Positions 59,259-64,000 of a stretch of DNA of 64,000 nucleotides are shown here, piece by piece; the first letter of the stretch is position 1, and every line of letters starts with the position of its first letter. The position numbers and the translations under genes are program-made. A model generated the notes under the pieces. The model was not told the origin of the DNA. It saw only the letters and a list, made by a program, of their open reading frames with translations, and searched no databases. Source of the stretch: RAM1 sp041905405 (GTDB taxonomy: Bacteria > Pseudomonadota > Gammaproteobacteria > Burkholderiales > Burkholderiaceae_C); contig JAYRLC010000006.1 in the NCBI GenBank assembly GCA_041905405.1, forward strand, positions 1-64,000, in the 5' to 3' direction.

Positions 59259-61879
59259 AGGGCTGTCTCCGAGGCGTCGGCGCGGGCCTGTACGGGCGGC
59301 AGCGCATCGTCGGTTGTGTCGTGAACTTCCACCAGGACGTCGCGCCCCAGCCGGCGGGACAGCGCCTGCGCAAAGCCCGGGGCGTTGCGGTCCAGACGCT
59401 GGCGGGCCATGTGCGCCGAGCATTCGAAGCTCACGTGCAGCTGCGCGCCTACCTGCTGGACCGTGACGGCGGTGCCGGGCAGCAGACTGTCCTGCAGCAC
59501 CATGCGCACCTGCACCGGCGCGTCCGGCGTCTGCGGCACGCTCACCAGCATTTGCTGCACGGATTCGATCAGCCGCTCGTGCAGGGCCGTGTCCGCCGGC
59601 CCATGCGCGTCGCGGGCGACGGGCGGCGGCAGGGCCGGGATGAATGGGGCGGGGACAAACGGGGCCGAAGCGGTCGCAGCGGGCGCGAGTGCCGCGGCCG
59701 GGTACGCAGGCGGCTGAGGCGCGGGTGCATCGCGGTCGAGTCCGGGCTCCTCGTCAGGCCCTGGCTCCTCATGGGGCCTCTTCGCTGCTGGTGCGGCCTG
59801 TGTGTTCGTGCGGGCAACCGCAGGTGGGCGCGCGGCAAGGTCGGCATGGGCGCTGGCAGGCGTGCGGTCAGCAGGCTGCGCTGGGGCCGGTGCGATGGCG
59901 GGCGGCGGCATGATCTGCTGCGGCTGCGGCTGCGGCTGCAGTTGAGGCACTGTCAGCAGTTCTGGTTCTGCTGGCACCGCTCGTGCCGTCGGCATGTCCG
60001 GCATCCGCGGGCCGGTGGCAAGCGGGGCGGCGGCAGCAGGTGCCGGCGCGGATGTATCGCGGCTGGGACCGGGATGCGCGTGCGGCTTCCGCGCTTCAGG
60101 TGCGGCCTGTGTGTCCGTGCGGGCAACCGTGGGTGGGGGCGCGTCAAGGTCGGCGAGGGCGTTGGCGGGCGTGCGGTCGGCGGGCTGGGCCGGGGCCGGG
60201 GCCGGTGCGATGGCGGGCGGCTGCATGGCCTGCTGCGGCTGCGGCTGCAGTTGCGGCACTGTCAGCCGTTCTGTTTCTGCTGGCACCGCTCGCGCCGTCG
60301 GCATGTCCGGCATCCGCGGGCCGGTGGCAAGCGGGGCGGCGGCAGCAGGTGCCGGCGCGGATGTATCGCGGCGGGGACCGGGCTGCGCGTGCGGCTTCTG
60401 CGCTTCAGGTGCGGCCTGTGTGTCCGTGCGGGCCACCGTGGGTGGGGGCGCGTCAAGGTCGGCATGGGCGTTGGCGGGCGTGCGGTCGGCAGGCTGGGCC
60501 GGGGCCGGTGCGGTGACGGGCGGCTGCATGGCCTGCTGCGGCCGCGGCTGCAGTTGCGGCACTGTCAGCCGTTCTGTTTCTGCTGGCACCGCTCGCGCCG
60601 TCGGCATGTCCGGCATCCGCGGGCCGGGGGCAAGCGGGGCGGCGGCAGCAGGTGCCGGCGCGGATGTATCGCGGCGGGGACCGGGCTGCGCGTGCGGCTT
60701 CTGCGCTTCGGATGCGGCCTGTGTGTCCGTGCGGGCCACCGTGGGTGGGGGTGCGTCAAGGTCGGCATGGGCGTTGGCGGGCGTGCGGTCGGCAGGCCGG
60801 GCCGGGGCCGGTGCGGTGACGAGCGGCGGCATGATCTGCTGCGGCTGCGGCTGCGGTTGAGGAACTGTCAGAAGCTCTGGTTCTGCTGGCACCGTTCGCG
60901 CCGTCGGCATGTCCGGCATCCGCAGGCCGGGGGCAAGCGGGGCGGCGGCAACTGTCGGCGCGGACGTATCGCGGCGCGGACCGGGCTGCGCGTGCGGCCT
61001 CTGCGCTTCGGGTGCGGACTGTGTGTCCGTGCGGGCAACCGTTGTTGGGGGCGCGTCAAGGTTGGCGGGGCCGTTGGTGGTCGGCGGCATGATCTGCTGC
61101 GGTTGCGGCGCTGTCAGCGGTTCTGGTTGTGCTGGCATCGTGCGCACCGTCGGCATCTGCGGCGTGGTCAGGGCTTGCACGACACGCTGCACCACGGTGC
61201 TGGCTTGCGGTGGCTCCGCGGTCATGGGCTGGACACTGTCGACCAGCGGCGAGCGGACGGCCAGCGCCAACGGGTGAGATGCCAGGTCCCGGGATGCAGG
61301 GCCGGCCGGCGGCGGGGCTTCGACCTGGGTCTGGGGTTCGGCGACGCGCGGTGTTTCGGCTGGCGGTACGGCGCCTGCCATGCGGTTCAGGTCAGGCTGC
61401 CGTGCGGTGTGCTGAGGCCAGCTCTTCAAGGGCGGCCGCGACGTGTGTCCGTGTGGCGGCGTCATGCGGGGTGCCGGGTCCATGTCCGGGGGCGCGACGG
61501 GTGGTGCACCGGCCAGGACGGTTGGCGGTTGCTGTGCAGCGGCCGGCATGTCCTGCACCTGTGCATCGTCGTTCTGGACTTTCGCACCCGTCCTGGCGCG
61601 GACTTGCGCGCGCGTGCCGGGGGCGGACGGCGCTGGGGCTGGGGCTGGGGATGGTGCTGTGGCAGGTGGCGCTGGAGGTGCAGCGGCGGGTGATAAGGTG
61701 GCGGGTGATGCAGCCGCGGGCAATGTGGCGTCCACGGGCTCCTGCGCCGGCGGGTTCAGGGCCTGCTCGAACCGGTGTACAAGTTCCATGTCCGCCGTGT
61801 CGCCGGCCAGAGGCATCCCCGCGGGCAAGCCCGGATCGGTGGGCAGCGCGACGGCAGCGGATCGTGGCGACGGTGTCAT
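59255..61879 (-). CDS. sctP: Type III needle-length / substrate-switch protein SctP with tandem repeats
   Basis: An 874-residue Pro/Ala-rich protein, much longer than the usual 300-520 for the family. Residues about 240-710 are built of about five repeats of roughly 101 residues (each opening MPTAR...PAE and containing PPPTVARTDTQAAPEAQ and RRDTSAPAPAA), the last one degraded. The C-terminal 110 residues form the substrate-switch domain (SVQQMLVSVPQTPDAPVQVRMVL ... DALPPVQARADASETAL). In YscP-type proteins length sets needle length. The gene overlaps both neighbours by ATGA. Confidence 0.9.
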   Translation of the reverse strand: MTPSPRSAAVALPTDPGLPAGMPLAGDTADMELVHRFEQALNPPAQEPVDATLPAAASPATLSPAAAPPAPPATAPSPAPAPAPSAPGTRAQVRARTGAKVQNDDAQVQDMPAAAQQPPTVLAGAPPVAPPDMDPAPRMTPPHGHTSRPPLKSWPQHTARQPDLNRMAGAVPPAETPRVAEPQTQVEAPPPAGPASRDLASHPLALAVRSPLVDSVQPMTAEPPQASTVVQRVVQALTTPQMPTVRTMPAQPEPLTAPQPQQIMPPTTNGPANLDAPPTTVARTDTQSAPEAQRPHAQPGPRRDTSAPTVAAAPLAPGLRMPDMPTARTVPAEPELLTVPQPQPQPQQIMPPLVTAPAPARPADRTPANAHADLDAPPPTVARTDTQAASEAQKPHAQPGPRRDTSAPAPAAAAPLAPGPRMPDMPTARAVPAETERLTVPQLQPRPQQAMQPPVTAPAPAQPADRTPANAHADLDAPPPTVARTDTQAAPEAQKPHAQPGPRRDTSAPAPAAAAPLATGPRMPDMPTARAVPAETERLTVPQLQPQPQQAMQPPAIAPAPAPAQPADRTPANALADLDAPPPTVARTDTQAAPEARKPHAHPGPSRDTSAPAPAAAAPLATGPRMPDMPTARAVPAEPELLTVPQLQPQPQPQQIMPPPAIAPAPAQPADRTPASAHADLAARPPAVARTNTQAAPAAKRPHEEPGPDEEPGLDRDAPAPQPPAYPAAALAPAATASAPFVPAPFIPALPPPVARDAHGPADTALHERLIESVQQMLVSVPQTPDAPVQVRMVLQDSLLPGTAVTVQQVGAQLHVSFECSAHMARQRLDRNAPGFAQALSRRLGRDVLVEVHDTTDDALPPVQARADASETAL
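59760..61156 (-). repeat. Tandem ~303-bp in-frame repeats in sctP
   Basis: On the + strand the junction GTCGGCATGTCCGGCAT recurs near 59990, 60299, 60602 and 60905, with a variant at about 61150, giving spacings of 309, 303, 303 and about 245 bases. All keep the reading frame, so copies can be gained or lost without breaking sctP. Copies 2 to 4 are almost identical, a sign of recent duplication. Confidence 0.9.
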
Positions 61880-62367
61880 GCCGGCTCCTGTGTGGGGACG
61901 CCAGGGCGGCGGTTGCCGGCGATTTCCTCGATCTCGGCTTCTTCCGAGCGGTCGGCTTCGTCGCGTGCCTGCCGGGTGAAGAGGTCGTTCATTTCCACGA
62001 ACTTGTCGCGTGCGCGCTGGGCCACCTTGTGCGTAGCCTTGTCGTCCACGAGCTTTTGCTCTTCGCGGTCACGCTGCTGCTGCGCGGTCTGGAGCTCTTC
62101 GCGGTAGTCGGCTTCGCGAAAGCGCAGCGCCTGCACCTGGCCGTGCACGTCCTCGATGTCGCGCAGCTTCACGACCCGGGTGCACAGTTCGTCATAGATG
62201 CGCCGTTCCTGCTGGACCGCGTAGGCCTGGTAGTCCTCCAGCCGCTGCTGGGCGCCGTCGCGCTCGTGTTCGGCCTGCTCCAGAGCGCGCCGCTGCGTGT
62301 GCACCGTGCGCTCGGCCTGTTCCTCGCGCATTTTCTTGACGGTGACCAACTGCTTGAACTCTTTCAT
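61876..62367 (-). CDS. sctO: Type III secretion stalk protein SctO
   Basis: A 163-residue, almost entirely helical, charged protein (coiled coil from about residue 20 to 135) of the YscO/BscO type, linking ATPase SctN to the export gate. ATG 62367 is preferred over an upstream start because it places the gene 16 bases after sctN and keeps family length. It overlaps sctP by ATGA. Confidence 0.9.
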   Translation of the reverse strand: MKEFKQLVTVKKMREEQAERTVHTQRRALEQAEHERDGAQQRLEDYQAYAVQQERRIYDELCTRVVKLRDIEDVHGQVQALRFREADYREELQTAQQQRDREEQKLVDDKATHKVAQRARDKFVEMNDLFTRQARDEADRSEEAEIEEIAGNRRPGVPTQEPA

Positions 62368-62383
62368 GGCATGGCGTCCGCTT

Positions 62384-63760
62384 TCAACGCACCAGGCCCG
62401 CCAGCGCGTCCAGCGTGTCATCCATGGTGCTGTGCTCGTCGGTGCGCTGGCGCAGGAACGCGTTGATCGCGTCGCGTTTGTCGAGCGCCTCGTCGGCCAG
62501 CGCGTCGCCGCCGCGCTTGTACTCGCCGATCTTCACGAGCAGCTCGTTCTCGTTGTTCCTGGCCATCAGCTCGCGCAGCCGGCCGGCGTCGGCCCGGTGT
62601 TCGGCGCCGGTGACGTGGTTCATCACGCGGCTGACGGACGCCAGCACGTCGATGGCGGGGTAGTGGTTGGCCGCGCCCAGCTTGCGCGACAGCACGATGT
62701 GGCCGTCCAGGATGGAGCGGGTCTCGTCCGCCACGGGCTCGGTCATGTCGTCGCCTTCGACCAGCACGGTGTACAGGGCGGTGATGGAACCCTTGTCGTT
62801 CATGCCCACGCGCTCCATCAGGCGCGGCAGCGTGGCGAACACGCTGGGCGGAAAGCCCCGGCGCGTGGGCGGCTCGCCTGCGGCCAGGCCGATCTCGCGC
62901 TGCGCGCGTGCAAAGCGGGTCACGCTGTCCATCAGGAACAGCACGCGCTTGCCCTGGTCGCGGAAGTATTCGGCGATGGCCGTGGCCACGTACGCGGCCT
63001 TGGCCCGTTCCATGGAGCTTTTGTCGGACGTGGCGCAGACGATCACGGCGCGCTTGCGGCCTTCCTCGCCCAGTTCGTGTTCCAGGAATTCGCGCACCTC
63101 GCGGCCGCGCTCGCCGATCAGCGCCACCACGGTCACGTCCACGTCGGCGCCCTTGACCAGCATGCCCATCAGCGTGGACTTTCCGCCGCCGGCCGCCGCG
63201 AAGATGCCCATGCGCTGGCCTTCGCCGCAGGTAAGCAGCGAATCCAGCGCGCGCACGCCCAGCGACAGCGGCTTGCTGATGAGCCGGCGCTTCAGCGGCG
63301 CGGGCGCGTCGGTGATCACGGGGTAGTACTGGTGCACGTCCAGCGGCCCCATGGTGGCCTCGTCCAGCGGGCGGCCCAGGCCGTCCAGCACGCGGCCCAG
63401 CAGGCCGGGGCCGACCGGCACCACGTGCGGGGCGCCGGTGGGGATCACTTCGGTCGTGCTGCCGATGCCGAACATGTCGCCGATGGGGGTGAGCAGCGCG
63501 GCCTCCTTGGCGAAGCCGACCACTTCGGCCTTCATCTCGAAGTCCTCGCCGGGGTTGCGCAACACGCACAGCTCGCCGACCTTCACGGTGGGCACCACGG
63601 CCTTGATGATGGTGCCGATGACCTGGATCACGCGGCCCTTGATGCGCAGCGTGACGGCGTTTTCCAGTGCGCGGCCCAGCAGGTCGGGCAACGCCGAGAA
63701 GCGTTCCGGCGGAAGCTCCAGTGGCAGCTTCACCGGTTGGGGGTGCACGGCCGGGTTCAT
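62384..63760 (-). CDS. sctN: Type III secretion ATPase SctN
   Basis: A 458-residue hexameric ATPase energising substrate unfolding at the base of the apparatus. Walker A is GIFAAAGGGKST (185-196, Lys194), with ALIGERGREVREF and Walker B VLFLMDS (273-279). The AAAGGGKST variant has Gly where Ser is common. It overlaps the sctL stop by ATGA. Confidence 0.96.
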   Translation of the reverse strand: MNPAVHPQPVKLPLELPPERFSALPDLLGRALENAVTLRIKGRVIQVIGTIIKAVVPTVKVGELCVLRNPGEDFEMKAEVVGFAKEAALLTPIGDMFGIGSTTEVIPTGAPHVVPVGPGLLGRVLDGLGRPLDEATMGPLDVHQYYPVITDAPAPLKRRLISKPLSLGVRALDSLLTCGEGQRMGIFAAAGGGKSTLMGMLVKGADVDVTVVALIGERGREVREFLEHELGEEGRKRAVIVCATSDKSSMERAKAAYVATAIAEYFRDQGKRVLFLMDSVTRFARAQREIGLAAGEPPTRRGFPPSVFATLPRLMERVGMNDKGSITALYTVLVEGDDMTEPVADETRSILDGHIVLSRKLGAANHYPAIDVLASVSRVMNHVTGAEHRADAGRLRELMARNNENELLVKIGEYKRGGDALADEALDKRDAINAFLRQRTDEHSTMDDTLDALAGLVR

Positions 63761-64000
63761 GCGGCGTTGCCCCGGGCCTTGCGGAACGCGGCTTCCAGCG
63801 CGGCCATCTGGCTTTCGGTGCTGGCTTCCACGACGCCGATGTCGCTTTCCAGCACGCAGCAGTCGGCTGCCAGGCGGTTGTCGGGCACCACGTCCAGCAG
63901 GCCTACGCCTGGGTAGTCGGCCAGCAGCTCGGCCGAGCGCGACTTGACGTAGTCCACGTTGTCCGGGTGCAGCCGCAGCGTGATCTGCTTCTGGTTGCGC
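63757..64000 (-). CDS. sctL: Type III secretion stator protein SctL, C-terminal part
   Basis: About 80 C-terminal residues of the FliH/SctL-like stator regulating SctN, cut by the right edge. The pattern RNQKQITLRLHPDNVDYVK followed by the conserved C-terminal D-I-G-V-V-E-A-S-T-E-S-Q region (GxxE-type) fits. The translation starts beyond the window. It couples to sctN by ATGA. Confidence 0.85.
   Translation of the reverse strand, partial: RNQKQITLRLHPDNVDYVKSRSAELLADYPGVGLLDVVPDNRLAADCCVLESDIGVVEASTESQMAALEAAFRKARGNAA

Noticed and set aside
59760..61156. CRISPR array
   Set aside because: The repeats are 303 bases, in frame, with no spacers; they belong to sctP.
59321..61693. 790-codon + strand frame opposite sctP
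   Set aside because: Gly/Arg/Cys-rich mirror of the sctP repeats, without ribosome site or domain.

Overview
The window is GC-rich, densely coding DNA from a betaproteobacterium, most likely Burkholderiales and probably close to Comamonadaceae. The evidence is the gene neighbourhoods: ilvB-ilvN-ilvC-pssA-leuA, nadE-glnB, sigma factor-DUF3619-DUF3106-RDD, aat-bpt, and a cysI-DUF934-cysH-cysD-cysN sulfur operon. The species assignment is inference; no rRNA gene is present.

Layout. 1-3.5 kb: a methyltransferase fragment, then an aldehyde dehydrogenase transcribed into moaA-mobA. 3.6-9.1 kb: a PAS/Cache histidine kinase with no recognisable phospho-acceptor histidine, a DUF962 protein, a Crp-type regulator, and a PF10118 protein divergent from a TetR regulator with two matching operator palindromes between them. 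9.2-12 kb: divergent membrane (hppA) and soluble (ppa) pyrophosphatases, with a pseudoknot-capable leader on hppA. 12-21 kb: a lipase-like protein and a wax-ester synthase/DGAT, a FemAB-like acyltransferase, nadE, glnB, LOG, dgkA, and the sigma/DUF3619/DUF3106/RDD group. 21-29 kb: branched-chain amino acid synthesis (ilvB, ilvN, ilvC), pssA, and two different 2-isopropylmalate synthase genes in tandem behind a leucine attenuator. 29-32.6 kb: a penicillin-binding endopeptidase, an IclR regulator and the N-end-rule transferases aat and bpt. 32.6-33.95 kb: an accessory island with two attC-like sites, one unknown gene cassette and a tRNA-Asn, with no integron integrase in view. 34-36.3 kb: a TonB-dependent receptor under a TPP riboswitch, hence a probable thiamin-family transporter. 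36.3-49 kb: a ferredoxin reductase with its ferredoxin, the assimilatory sulfate reduction operon, a TauE/SafE permease, a degenerate receiver protein, an eroding mnmC, yggX, a sulfate-binding protein and an EamA transporter. 49-64 kb: a LivK-like binding protein, then a CesT-type chaperone with an unknown 774-residue protein (candidate effector), and a type III secretion core (sctC, small chaperone, sctU, T, S, R, Q, P, O, N, L) in the same gene order as the Bordetella bsc locus. It continues past the right edge.

The parts most worth follow-up are the chaperone/774-residue pair beside the secretion genes, the repeat-expanded SctP ruler, the attC cassette island, the TPP-controlled receptor, the leuA attenuator with two synthase types, and the mnmC whose methyltransferase half has lost its start codon and a key motif.
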